Below are positions 27,863 to 35,989 of a DNA stretch of 64,000 bases, piece by piece. Positions within the stretch are counted from its first letter, which is position 1, and every line of letters begins with the position of its first letter. This stretch comes from Phytohabitans suffuscus. Lineage in GTDB: Bacteria > Actinomycetota > Actinomycetes > Mycobacteriales > Micromonosporaceae. Where the stretch lies: assembly GCF_011764565.1 (NCBI RefSeq), contig NZ_AP022871.1:4092320-4156319 (forward strand). The letters are read 5' to 3'. The position numbers and the translations under genes were made by a program. The notes under the pieces are model-generated. The model was not told the origin of the DNA. It was given only the letters and a program-made list of their open reading frames with translations, and did not search any database.

Positions 27863-29112
27863 CGCAAGGCGTCACCCGCCGCTGGGCGATCGACGTCCGG
27901 CCCCTGAGCGTTCCCGCCTACCGTCGCATGTGGGTCGGGAACGCGGTCTCCTTCTTCGGCTTCCAGCTCACCGCGGTCGCGGTGCCGGTCGAGATGTTCG
28001 CGATCACCGACGACTCGCTGTGGGTGGGCCTGCTCGGCGTCGCCGGCCTGGTGCCGCTGATGGTCTTCGGCCTCTGGGGCGGCGCGGTCGCCGACGCGGT
28101 CGACCGCCGCCGCCTGCTGCTGGCCAGCTCCTCGCTCATGTGGGCCGCCACCGCCGGCCTGCTCCTGCAGGCGCTGCTGCGGGTGGGCAGCCCCACGCTG
28201 CTGCTCGGGCTCGTCGCGCTGCAGACCATCGCGTTCGCGATCAGCTCGCCGACCCGGCAGTCGATCATCCCGCGGCTGGTCGGCCCGGAGCTGCTGCCGG
28301 CCGCGAACACCCTCAACTTCACCACGACCAGCGGGAGCGCGGTGGTCGGCCCGCTGGCCGCGGGCCTGATCTTCGGGGCTTTCGGCACGGACGTCGGGCT
28401 GCCCATCGCGTACGGCGTGGACGCCCTCTTCTTCGCCATCTCCTTCTGGGCCACGCTCCGCCTGCCGCCCATCCCGCCCAGCGTCGAGCGGGCCACGATG
28501 GGGCTGCGCAGCGTCGTCGACGGGATCCGGTACCTGGCGACAGCCCCGGTGCTGCTGCTCTCGTTCGCGATCGACCTGATCGCGATGGTGCTGGCCATGC
28601 CCCGGGCGCTCTTCCCCGAGGTGGCCGAGGAACGGTTCGGCGGCGGTGCCGCGGTCGGCTGGCTCTTCAGCGCGATCGCGATCGGCTCGGTCCTCGGGGG
28701 CCTGACCTCGGGCTGGATCGGCCGGGTACGGCGCCAGGGCGTGGCGCTCACCGCCGCGGTGGTCGTCTGGGGCATAGCGGTCGGCCTGTCCGGTTTCGCC
28801 CAGCACCTGTGGCTGGCGGTGGTGCTGCTCGCGTTCGCCGGGGCGGCCGACCTGGTGAGCGCGGTCTACCGCCAGTCGATCCTCCAGACGTACGCGCCGG
28901 ACCGCTACCAGGGGCGCCTGCAGGGCGTGTTCATCACGGTCGTCGCCGGCGGTCCCCGGCTGGGCGACCTGCGGGCCGGCGCGATGGCGGCGCCGTGGGG
29001 CGTGACCCTCGCCTGGGCCGGTGGCGGCTTCGCCGCGGCGGTGCTCGCGTTGGCGCTGGTGCTGGCCTTCCCCGCGCTTCTGCGCTACCAGATATCGTCA
29101 CCCGATGGATAA
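27859..29112 (+). CDS. MFS transporter (MFS_3 type)
   Basis: A ~417-residue polytopic protein with 10-12 helices. It starts TQGVTRRWAIDVRPLSVPAY and carries GLWGGAVADAVDRRRLLLAS (motif A) and SSPTRQSIIPRLVGPELLPA, typical of the EntS-like branch. TTG 27859 overlaps the pdxH stop as TTGA and has GAGCGG 8 bp upstream; GTG 27835 is an alternative inside pdxH. The stop overlaps the start of the following epimerase gene by 8 bp, so pdxH, this gene, the epimerase and the nitroreductase look like one operon. Substrate unknown. Confidence 0.85.
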   Translation: MTQGVTRRWAIDVRPLSVPAYRRMWVGNAVSFFGFQLTAVAVPVEMFAITDDSLWVGLLGVAGLVPLMVFGLWGGAVADAVDRRRLLLASSSLMWAATAGLLLQALLRVGSPTLLLGLVALQTIAFAISSPTRQSIIPRLVGPELLPAANTLNFTTTSGSAVVGPLAAGLIFGAFGTDVGLPIAYGVDALFFAISFWATLRLPPIPPSVERATMGLRSVVDGIRYLATAPVLLLSFAIDLIAMVLAMPRALFPEVAEERFGGGAAVGWLFSAIAIGSVLGGLTSGWIGRVRRQGVALTAAVVVWGIAVGLSGFAQHLWLAVVLLAFAGAADLVSAVYRQSILQTYAPDRYQGRLQGVFITVVAGGPRLGDLRAGAMAAPWGVTLAWAGGGFAAAVLALALVLAFPALLRYQISSPDG

Positions 29113-30093
29113 ACCACCCCACGCAAGCGCTCCGCTTCGCTCCACGCTTCCGCAGGGGCCCCGGAACGGCACGACCCCGCTCTCCGGGGCACAGTGGACG
29201 ATCGCGGCCGAGGGCCACGAGGCGGTCGTGGTCGAGGTCGGCGGAGGGCTGCGGCACTACCGGTGGCGCGGGGTCGACTACGTGGACGGGTTCGCCGACG
29301 ACGAGCTGCCCCCGGGCTGTGCCGGGCAGATCCTGGCGCCCTGGCCCAACCGGATCCGCGACGGCAAGTACACGTTCCGTCACCGCCAGCTCCAGCTCTC
29401 GCTCACCGAGCCGCTCCGCAACAACGCGATCCACGGCCTGGTCAACTGGCAGCCGTGGACGCTCGCCGAGCAGGCGCCCGACGCGGTCACGATCGAGTGC
29501 GCGATGCCGGCCCAGCCGGGCTACCCGTGGCCGCTGCACCTGCGGGCGCGGTGGCGGGTCGGTGCCGGCGGGCTGCGGGCCACCCATTCGGTCACCAACG
29601 CCGGCCACGAGCCCTGCCCGTTCGGCTTCTCCGTCCACCCGTACCTGCTGCTGCCCGGCGCCCGCGCCGACGACATGCTGCTGCGCGTGCCGGCCCGCAG
29701 CCGCCTGCTGGTCGACGGCCGGCTGCTGCCGATCGGCGCGCAGAAGGTGGCCGGCACCGAGTTCGACTTCACCGCGCCGCGGCGGATCGGCGCCACCGTG
29801 CTGGACACCGCGTTCGCCGACCTCGACCGGGCCGACGACGGCGGCTCCACAGTGGAGCTGTCCACAGCGGACGGCGACCGGGTGGCGATCTGGGGTGACG
29901 ACACGTTCGGCTGGTGGCAGGTGTTCAGCAGCGACACGCTCACCGGCGACCGGTTCCGCCGGTCGGTGGCGATCGAGCCGATGACCTGCGTGCCCGACGC
30001 GTTCCACTCCGGCCGCGGCCTGATCGTGCTGGAGCCCGGCCAGAGCTGGACCGGCACCTGGGGATCACCCCGTCCGCTCCCGGAGCGGACTGA
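29105..30093 (+). CDS. Aldose 1-epimerase family protein (frameshifted at the 3' end)
   Basis: A galactose-mutarotase-fold enzyme that interconverts sugar anomers. Visible segments: QILAPWPNRIRDGKYTF (substrate-binding Asn/Arg), LRNNAIHGLVNWQPW with the catalytic His, HEPCPFGFSVHPYLLL with the second His, and SVAIEPMTCVPDAFHSG with the catalytic Glu. The frame runs past the expected end, but one base added at GGGG 30060-30063 gives GITPSAPGAD and a stop at 30091-30093, four bases before the next gene. ATG 29105 overlaps the MFS stop. The exact sugar is not predictable. Confidence 0.85.
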
Positions 30094-30096
30094 GCC

Positions 30097-30714
30097 GTGG
30101 AGTTCCGCGACGTCGTGCGGCGCCGGCGGATGGTGCGCAACTACGACCCCGACCGCCCGGTGCCGCCCGAGGCGGTCGAGCGACTGCTCGCGCACGCCAC
30201 CCGCGCGCCGTCCGCCGGCTTCGCGCAGGGCTGGGGCTTCCTGGTCCTGACCGGCGAGGCCGACCGCGACCTGTTCTGGACGGCGAGCACGCCCGAGGGG
30301 CAGGGGATGACCGGCTGGCTGGCCGGCATGCGCCGCGCCCCGCTGCTGGTGGTTGCCCACTCCAACCGCTCCGCCTACCTCGACCGGTACGCGGAGCCGG
30401 ACAAGGGCTGGACCGACCGCGACCCGGACCGCTGGCCGGCGCCGTACTGGGACATCGACGCCGGCTTCGCGAGCCTGCTGATGCTGCTCACGGCCGTCGA
30501 CGAAGGGCTCGGGGCGTGCTTCTTCGGCATCCCGCCGCTTCGGGTGGAGAGCTATCGTGAGGCGTTCGGGGTGCCACCGGACTTCTCCCCGATCGGGGCG
30601 ATCACGGTCGGCTATCCGGCCCCGGACCGCCGCTCGCCGTCGCTCAAGCGGGGGCAGCGGCCACCCGACCAGGTCATCCACCACGGCCGCTGGACGGGAC
30701 GCCGTGCAATATAG
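30097..30714 (+). CDS. Nitroreductase family protein
   Basis: A 205-residue FMN-dependent oxidoreductase of the nitroreductase fold. It begins MEFRDVVRRRRMVRNYDPDRP with the arginine pair that binds FMN phosphate, followed by RAPSAGFAQGWGFLVLTG and, in the C-terminal half, GFASLLMLLTAVDEGLGACFFGI and GAITVGYPAPD. Such enzymes reduce nitro compounds, enones or, in some cases, cofactors; no substrate can be assigned. GTG 30097 follows the restored epimerase stop by 3 bp, supporting a common operon. Confidence 0.88.
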   Translation: MEFRDVVRRRRMVRNYDPDRPVPPEAVERLLAHATRAPSAGFAQGWGFLVLTGEADRDLFWTASTPEGQGMTGWLAGMRRAPLLVVAHSNRSAYLDRYAEPDKGWTDRDPDRWPAPYWDIDAGFASLLMLLTAVDEGLGACFFGIPPLRVESYREAFGVPPDFSPIGAITVGYPAPDRRSPSLKRGQRPPDQVIHHGRWTGRRAI

Positions 30715-30818
30715 CTGACATCGGGGAAGAAACCGAGGTGTCGGCGCCGGTCGCTAGGCTGGCATGCGGTCGGCAAAGGATTCAGCGGTACGGCGACATG
30801 GGAGGGGAGCGTGCCGTC

Positions 30819-31112
30819 GTGATCTTCAAAGCGGTTCGGGACGGGCGTCCGTACCCCGACCACGGCCTCACGCTGAAGCAGTGGGCCGAGATTCCACCCC
30901 GGCCGATCCGGATCGACCAGCTCATCACGACCAAGCGTGAGCTGGCTCTCGACAAGCTTCTGGCCGAAGACTCGACCTTCTACGGCGACCTGTTCCCGCA
31001 CGTCGTGCAGTGGAACGGCGCGCTGTACCTGGAGGACGGCCTGCACCGGGCGCTCCGCGCGGCACTGCAGCAGCGCAACCAGATCCACGCGCGGGTGCTG
31101 GTGCTGAGCTGA
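30819..31112 (+). CDS. Conserved small actinobacterial protein, ParB/Srx-like core
   Basis: A 97-residue protein with VIFKAVRDGRPYPDHGLTLK, PIRIDQLITTKRELALDKLL and YLEDGLHRALRAALQQR. The DGLHR segment resembles the ParB/sulfiredoxin-like fold, where such a motif contacts phosphate, but the rest is short and I make no firm assignment. GTG 30819 is chosen, with GGAGGGGAG ending 9 bp upstream; an ATG at 30798 would overlap that site. High-GC codon use and strongly charged conserved segments support a real gene. It precedes the DUF4230 gene on the same strand. Confidence 0.7.
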   Translation: MIFKAVRDGRPYPDHGLTLKQWAEIPPRPIRIDQLITTKRELALDKLLAEDSTFYGDLFPHVVQWNGALYLEDGLHRALRAALQQRNQIHARVLVLS

Positions 31113-31181
31113 TGCGGGTGTCGTACCGGACCCTTACCGTTCTCTTAAGGGCGTAAGTCTGAAGAGGACGGTGATCGGGAA

Positions 31182-31940
31182 ATGGACCACCCGACCAGCG
31201 AGTTCCCCGAATACCGAAAAGGCCAGGCCACGGCAGAGGAGCCCCGGCCCGACCCGCGGTTTCACGACGACGAGGAGATCGTGCCCGACACGCCGCGCGC
31301 GCGGCGCGGGCGGGCCCTGTTCTGGCTGGCTGGTGCCATCGGCCTGATCGTCGTCCTGGTGCTGAGCGTCCAGGCCGTCGGGCTGTGGCCGAGCTGGCGC
31401 AACCCGTTCGCCGAGGAGACCAAAGACCGCAGCCAGCCGCCGCTGCTCCAGTCGATCCAGGACCTGAGCCGCTACGTGGCCGCCGAGGGAAACTTCCAGG
31501 TCGTCATCGACCTTGAGCGCGACCGCAAGTACGTTCCCGACTTCCTGGTCAACCAGCGCACCCTGTTCGTGGGCGCCGGCTCGGTGGACGCATACGTCGA
31601 CTTCGGCAAGATCGGCGACGGGGCGATAGTCGAGTCCGCCGACCGCACCACCGCCGAGGTCACGCTCCCCGCGCCGCAGCTCACCGACGCCTCGCTCGAC
31701 CTGGAAAAGAGCTACGTCTTCGCCGAGGAGCGGGGGCTGCTCAACCGGCTCGGTGAGGTGTTCGGCGGCGATCCCAACCGCCAGCAGGAGGTCTACCGGC
31801 TGGCCCAGGAGCGGATCACCGGAGCCGCGCGAGACAGCGGGCTGGTGCGGCGGGCCGAGGAAAATACGCGCAACATGCTGACCGGCCTGTTGCGATCACT
31901 CGGCTACACACAGGTCAAGGTCACCTATACCGCTGCATAG
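31182..31940 (+). CDS. DUF4230 membrane-anchored protein
   Basis: A 252-residue protein with a disordered acidic/Pro-rich N-terminus, one transmembrane helix at ~44-66 (ALFWLAGAIGLIVVLVLSVQ) and an extracytoplasmic DUF4230 domain (SIQDLSRYVAAEGNFQVVIDL, VGAGSVDAYVDFG, VTLPAPQLTDASLD). The family is widespread in actinobacteria with no known function. ATG 31182 has a GGTGATCGGGAAA leader. An imperfect-terminator-like or operator-like dyad, CCCTTA/TAAGGG (31131-31151), lies upstream. Confidence 0.85.
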   Translation: MDHPTSEFPEYRKGQATAEEPRPDPRFHDDEEIVPDTPRARRGRALFWLAGAIGLIVVLVLSVQAVGLWPSWRNPFAEETKDRSQPPLLQSIQDLSRYVAAEGNFQVVIDLERDRKYVPDFLVNQRTLFVGAGSVDAYVDFGKIGDGAIVESADRTTAEVTLPAPQLTDASLDLEKSYVFAEERGLLNRLGEVFGGDPNRQQEVYRLAQERITGAARDSGLVRRAEENTRNMLTGLLRSLGYTQVKVTYTAA

Positions 31941-32069
31941 CGCCACGGCACGTCGATGCGCCACCCGCTATCCTCGTGCGGGTGGCGCGGGCCGCGGGTG
32001 ACACCTCGACAGGTCTGACCACCGGCGATTCACCACGCGTAGAGTGCGCCGGCAAGGACAATCAGCACT

Positions 32070-33317
32070 GTGACCGGGAGTATGCCTGTGGCCAGGACCG
32101 TGGCGAAGGACGACGTCGACATCGAGGTCACCGTCCTGCTGCCCTGCCTCAACGAAGCCGAGACGCTCGAGGTCTGCGTGACCAAAGCGCGCCGCGCGCT
32201 CGACGACCTCGGGGTCGTCGGTGAGGTGCTGGTCAGCGACAACGGCTCGACCGACGGCTCGCAGGACATCGCGACCAAGGCGGGGGCACGGGTCGTGCAC
32301 GCGCCGATCCGTGGCTACGGCGGGGCGCTACTCAACGGCATCGCCGAGGCGCGCGGTAAGTACATCATCATGGGCGATGCGGACGATTCGTACGACTTGT
32401 CCAATCTTGAGCCGTTCATCCGGGAGCTGCGCGCCGGTCACGACCTGGTGATGGGCAACCGTTTCCGGGGCGGTATCGCGCCCGGCGCCATGCCCCCGCT
32501 CCACCGCTACCTGGGCAACCCGGTGCTCTCCTTCCTGGGCCGCCGCCTCTTCGGCAAGAGCCTCAGCCACGTCGGCGACTTCCACTGCGGCATCCGCGGC
32601 TTCAACCGCGACCGCATCCGCCAGCTCGGCCTCTGCATGCCGGGCATGGAGTTCGCCTCCGAGCTCGTCGTGCGCGCCGCGCTCAACGACTACGACATCG
32701 TCGAGGTGCCGACCACCCTCCAGCCCGACGGCCGCAGCCGCCCGCCACACCTGCGCACCTGGCGCGACGGCTGGCGCCACCTGCGCTTCCTGCTGGTCTT
32801 CGCGCCGCGCAAGACGCTGATCTGGCCCGGCGCGATCATGTTCGTGCTCGGCCTGATCGGCACCTCGATCCTGACCGTGGGCCCGCTGCGCGTGGCCGGC
32901 GTCGGCTTCGACATCAACACGCTCGTCTACACCTGCCTGGCCATGCTGGTCGGCACCCAGCTGCTGATGTTCGGCGCGTTCGCCCTGATCTACGGCCACA
33001 ACGAGGGCATCACGAGCGAACGCCAGTCCGACCGCTGGATCCGGCTGGTCCGCCTGGAGACCTGCACCGCGGCCGGCGTGCTGCTCGTGGTCGTCGGCCT
33101 CGCCGGCGGCATCCTGGCGTTCTCCGCCTGGGGCGCGCGCGGCTTCGGCGCCCAGGACCTCGGCGAGGCGCTCCGCGTGGTGCTGCCCTCGTCGACCTGC
33201 ATCGGCGTCGGCGTGACCGTGATCTTCGCCGGCCTCTTCTCCAGCCTGCTGAGCCTGCGCCGGGTCAACACCCCGGTGGCGAGCCCGGCCAGCGAGCTCG
33301 CCTCCACCAACGCCTAG
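32070..33317 (+). CDS. Glycosyltransferase family 2, membrane-bound
   Basis: A 415-residue GT-A fold transferase that uses a nucleotide- or polyprenyl-linked sugar. N-terminal segments VTVLLPCLNEAETLEVCV and VSDNGSTDGSQDIA bind the donor; MGDADDSYD is the DxD metal site; GNRFRGGIAPGAMPPLHRYLGNP and DFHCGIRGF follow. The C-terminal third has about four transmembrane helices. This layout matches dolichol-phosphate-mannose-synthase-like enzymes involved in cell-wall or lipoglycan assembly. GTG 32070 is used; GTG 32091 is possible. Transcribed alone, ahead of a repeat-bearing gap. Confidence 0.88.
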   Translation: MTGSMPVARTVAKDDVDIEVTVLLPCLNEAETLEVCVTKARRALDDLGVVGEVLVSDNGSTDGSQDIATKAGARVVHAPIRGYGGALLNGIAEARGKYIIMGDADDSYDLSNLEPFIRELRAGHDLVMGNRFRGGIAPGAMPPLHRYLGNPVLSFLGRRLFGKSLSHVGDFHCGIRGFNRDRIRQLGLCMPGMEFASELVVRAALNDYDIVEVPTTLQPDGRSRPPHLRTWRDGWRHLRFLLVFAPRKTLIWPGAIMFVLGLIGTSILTVGPLRVAGVGFDINTLVYTCLAMLVGTQLLMFGAFALIYGHNEGITSERQSDRWIRLVRLETCTAAGVLLVVVGLAGGILAFSAWGARGFGAQDLGEALRVVLPSSTCIGVGVTVIFAGLFSSLLSLRRVNTPVASPASELASTNA

Positions 33318-33380
33318 ACGATCTGTTCCGAGGGTTGCCGTGGTCGGGTGACGCCGGCTTGTCCCTCTTTGGGGATTTGT

Positions 33381-33436
33381 GCTACCGCGATGTCCGTTGT
33401 GGTCTGGACCGTTGCTCCCGCGGCCTCGCCCTTCGC
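33381..33436 (-). repeat. Repeat B, copy 1 (inverted)
   Basis: About 56 bp; its reverse complement matches 33587-33644 and 44229-44286 with scattered mismatches (shared cores include GGAGCAACGGTCC and GCGGTAGC). It forms the left arm of an inverted-repeat pair with copy 2. Confidence 0.7.
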
Positions 33437-33486
33437 GTGACACGACCCGACTCCGCCTTTCAGGCGGTGGGTCGCGGTCGGTCACG
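33435..33486. repeat. Long imperfect hairpin
   Basis: CGTGAC (33435-33440) pairs with GTCACG (33481-33486), enclosing CGACCC/GGGTCG (33443-33448, 33469-33474) and CCGCC/GGCGG (33453-33457, 33463-33467) around a TTTCA loop. It could act as a terminator-like or REP-like structure downstream of the glycosyltransferase gene. Confidence 0.5.
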
Positions 33487-33508
33487 GCCCGCGTGGGCCG
33501 GGTCTGTT

Positions 33509-33568
33509 GTTGATCAGGGACTTTTGGTGGGACACGCCGGCCGACACGCCCACGAATTCCTGATCAAC
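33509..33568. repeat. TTGATCAGG palindromic element (REP-like)
   Basis: GTTGATCAGG (33509-33518) and CCTGATCAAC (33559-33568) are perfect 10-bp inverted ends of a 60-bp imperfect palindrome. From memory, short intergenic palindromes starting GTTGATCA are common in Micromonosporaceae genomes. Confidence 0.6.
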
Positions 33569-33586
33569 TTCCGTTGGGTGCGTGAG

Positions 33587-33644
33587 GCGGAGGGTGAGGC
33601 TGCGGGAGCAGCGGTCTGGACCACCGCGGACGTCGCGGCAGCTC
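33587..33644 (+). repeat. Repeat B, copy 2
   Basis: A 58-bp sequence, 13 bp beyond the stop of the minus-strand PspC gene. It is nearly identical to 44229-44286 (three mismatches by eye) and inverted relative to 33381-33436. It contains small internal dyads, including CCGCG/CGCGG. Confidence 0.75.
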
Positions 33645-33657
33645 AAAGCCCTTTGAC

Positions 33658-33861
33658 CTAGTACCTCGTGGCGTACCGCTCCTCGTTCGGCATGATGATC
33701 CACAGCGCGATGTAGATGACGAACTGCGGGCCGGGGAGCAGGCAGGAGAGCAGGAAGATCAGGCGCATCGCGTTCGGTGAGATGCCGAAGCGGCGGCCGA
33801 GGCCGGCACAGACGCCGGCGATCATCCGGTTGTCCCGGGGGCGTACGAGTTTGGGTCTCAT
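33658..33861 (-). CDS. PspC-domain membrane protein
   Basis: A 67-residue protein containing one complete PspC domain: RPKLVRPRDNRMIAGVCAGL, RRFGISPNAMRLIFLLSCLL and VIYIALWIIMPNEE, with a membrane hairpin. PspC proteins act in envelope-stress responses, but short stand-alone actinobacterial versions have no defined role. ATG 33861 starts directly at the domain; upstream in-frame codons to 34008 are not conserved-looking. Its 3' end abuts repeat B copy 2. Divergent from the CDP-alcohol phosphatidyltransferase gene. Confidence 0.85.
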   Translation of the reverse strand: MRPKLVRPRDNRMIAGVCAGLGRRFGISPNAMRLIFLLSCLLPGPQFVIYIALWIIMPNEERYATRY

Positions 33862-34010
33862 AGGTTCCACGGTATGGGCGGTACGGGCCGCCCGCCTCCG
33901 CAGCGCGGCGGACCGCTCCCTGAACAGCGGCTGAGGGCTTTTCCCTGACCTGGGCTCACTGCTGCTAATCTGGCCGGCGTCAATTCCTGGGGTAGGGACG
34001 GCATTCATCG

Positions 34011-35810
34011 ATGTTGGGTGTCATCGTCACCTCCGGGCTGGAGCTGACCGCCGGGCCCATCTCGGAGCAGTTGCGCGCCGCCGGCGTGGACAAGGTCGTG
34101 GCCGTTCCCGACCTCGCGGGCCTCGCCGGGATGGCGAGCGCCGCCGACGAGCCGCTGCTGATCTGCTCTGACGACCTCGTCGCGCATACCGCGGTCCTCC
34201 GCCACCTGGCCACCAACCCGGCCGGTTCGACGGTCGCCCTGGTGGTCGAGGCAACGGCCGGCTCCCGGGGCGAGCGGGTGCGCGAGGAGCGCGGCCGGCT
34301 GGTGCCCGGCGAGCCCAACGCGGCCTTCGGCGGCGCCCTGCGTGTCGACCCGCCCGAGCTGCCCGCCCTCATGGCCGCCGCGCGCGGCGGGGTCGGCCTC
34401 GGCCTCGACTCGCTGCCCGCCGCGCTGCGTGGCGCCGGCGTCACGGTCTACAGCCAGCGGGTTCGCCAGCTCGTCGCGGCCCGGGCCCGAGACGGCGTGG
34501 CGCGGGCGGCCGCCCAGGCGACGATCGCCGAGATCCACCCGGACGAGGTGGAGCTGCGGCTGGCGGTGCGGGAGCGGGACGACATCGTCGCCACCTACCT
34601 GGTCAGCACCTGGTCGCCCCGCCTCACCGGGTGGGCGGCCCGGGTCGGCATCGGGCCCAACACGGTGACCGCCGCCTCGGTCGCGCTCGTGGCCCTCGCG
34701 GCGCTGCTCTTCTGGACCGGTGGGCGGCCCGCCCTGCTGCTCGGCGCGGTGCTGCTCTACCTCGGCTTCGTGCTCGACCGGGTGGACGGCCAGTTGGCGC
34801 GGTACACGCGGCGGTTCAGCCCGTTCGGCGGGTGGCTCGACACGATGGCCGACCGGGTCAAGGAGGCCGCGGTCTACGCCGGGCTCGCGGCCGGCGCGCA
34901 GGGCGACGGGTGGGCGGTCGCCGCCGGCGTGCTGCTGCTGCTCGCGGTGCGGCAGCAGAGTGACACCTGGTACCTGGCGCTGCACGACGAGGCGGCGGCC
35001 AGGGCGACCCCCTCGACCGGCCGGCTCGGCCGGCTCTCCCACCGCGTGCAGTCCGACCACGGCTCGCCGGCGTACTGGCTCAAGCAGACCGCGCTCTTTC
35101 CGATCGGCGCCCGCTGGGCCGTCCTGGCGGTGTGCGTGGCGCTCTTCGACCAGTGGGTGGCGCTGGTGGCGGTGCTCGGGTGCGCGGGGGCCTCAGCGGC
35201 GTACACGCTGGTCCTGCGCACCGCCCGCGCGCTCACGATGCGGGTACCGGTCTTCGCCGCGGCCGACCCGACGCTGTACCGCGACGACGGCCCGGCCGCC
35301 CACCTGCTGCGCCGCTGGTCCGTCCAGCCGCTGGCCGTGGCCGTGCTCGCGGTGGCCGGCGCGACGGCGGCGCTGCTCGTGGCGCGGTCGGGCGGGAGCG
35401 ACGCGGCCGTCGTGGCCCTGCTGGCGGTCGTGCTCGTCGCGGCGCTCGGCGCGTGGCACCCGCACGACGGGCCGCTCGACTGGCTCGTGCCGGCGGGACT
35501 GCGCGCGGCCGAGCTGCTCTTCGTGGTCGCCGCCGGTTTGGCGTACGATGTGCCGCTCCCGGTCGTCTACCTGCTGCTGGCCGCGCTCGCGCTGCACCAC
35601 TGCGACTTCACCACCCGGCTGGAGAAGCGGATCGAGGGGCCGCCGCTGCACCGGCTCGGGCTGGGCTGGGACGGCCGGGCGGCGGTGCTGGTCATCGGCG
35701 CCGTCGCCGGGGCGGCCACCCCCGCGTTCGCGATGCTCGGCATGTACCTCGTGGCGCTGGTGATCGTCGATGCGTGGCGTACGTGGAGCTACGGCGCGGC
35801 CGGTCGCTGA
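34011..35810 (+). CDS. CDP-alcohol phosphatidyltransferase family protein (with DUF5941-like C-terminal region)
   Basis: A 599-residue protein. Residues ~1-195 form a soluble N-terminal domain of unclear type (LGVIVTSGLELTAGPISEQL...) that may be a degenerate nucleotidyltransferase. Residues ~200-400 are the membrane CDP-alcohol phosphotransferase with the full motif D-x2-DG-x2-AR-x8-G-x3-D-x3-D (RVDGQLARYTRRFSPFGG, then WLDTMADRVKE). The C-terminal ~200 residues add several helices (DUF5941-like from memory) ending with a cytoplasmic tail. It should transfer a phosphatidyl- or phospho-alcohol group from a CDP donor, in lipid or inositol-phosphate chemistry. ATG 34011 starts 149 bp from the divergent PspC start. 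Confidence 0.82.
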   Translation: MLGVIVTSGLELTAGPISEQLRAAGVDKVVAVPDLAGLAGMASAADEPLLICSDDLVAHTAVLRHLATNPAGSTVALVVEATAGSRGERVREERGRLVPGEPNAAFGGALRVDPPELPALMAAARGGVGLGLDSLPAALRGAGVTVYSQRVRQLVAARARDGVARAAAQATIAEIHPDEVELRLAVRERDDIVATYLVSTWSPRLTGWAARVGIGPNTVTAASVALVALAALLFWTGGRPALLLGAVLLYLGFVLDRVDGQLARYTRRFSPFGGWLDTMADRVKEAAVYAGLAAGAQGDGWAVAAGVLLLLAVRQQSDTWYLALHDEAAARATPSTGRLGRLSHRVQSDHGSPAYWLKQTALFPIGARWAVLAVCVALFDQWVALVAVLGCAGASAAYTLVLRTARALTMRVPVFAAADPTLYRDDGPAAHLLRRWSVQPLAVAVLAVAGATAALLVARSGGSDAAVVALLAVVLVAALGAWHPHDGPLDWLVPAGLRAAELLFVVAAGLAYDVPLPVVYLLLAALALHHCDFTTRLEKRIEGPPLHRLGLGWDGRAAVLVIGAVAGAATPAFAMLGMYLVALVIVDAWRTWSYGAAGR

Positions 35811-35989
35811 CGCCTCTTTCCTGCCGGTTTGGTAGCCCATAGCCGTGGCTACCGAAAAACTCGTCTGAACTGGGCAGTAATCACCCTGTCACACCACGAA
35901 CATGGCACGTTTACCCGATGGGCTGAAGTCGTAACGCTCGTCACAGTTACCTATTCGGGGGCCGGCAACGATGCTGCGGGGAGGTGACG

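Larger units (their letters stand above)
33318..33657. other. 340-bp non-coding gap with nested inverted repeats
   Basis: No credible gene is seen. The gap lies between the glycosyltransferase and the end of the PspC gene. From left to right it holds an inverted copy of repeat B (33381-33436), a long hairpin (33435-33486), a TTGATCAGG palindrome (33509-33568) and a direct copy of repeat B (33587-33644). The B copies form ~56-bp terminal inverted repeats of a ~264-bp element resembling a MITE. Confidence 0.6.

Noticed and set aside
31131..31151. CCCTTA/TAAGGG dyad as a terminator after the small conserved gene
   Set aside because: The stem is only 6 bp and no T run follows; it could be an operator, so it is mentioned only with the DUF4230 gene.
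33335..33661. A 108-codon frame through the nested-repeat gap
   Set aside because: It consists of inverted-repeat sequence, has no start signal and resembles no protein.
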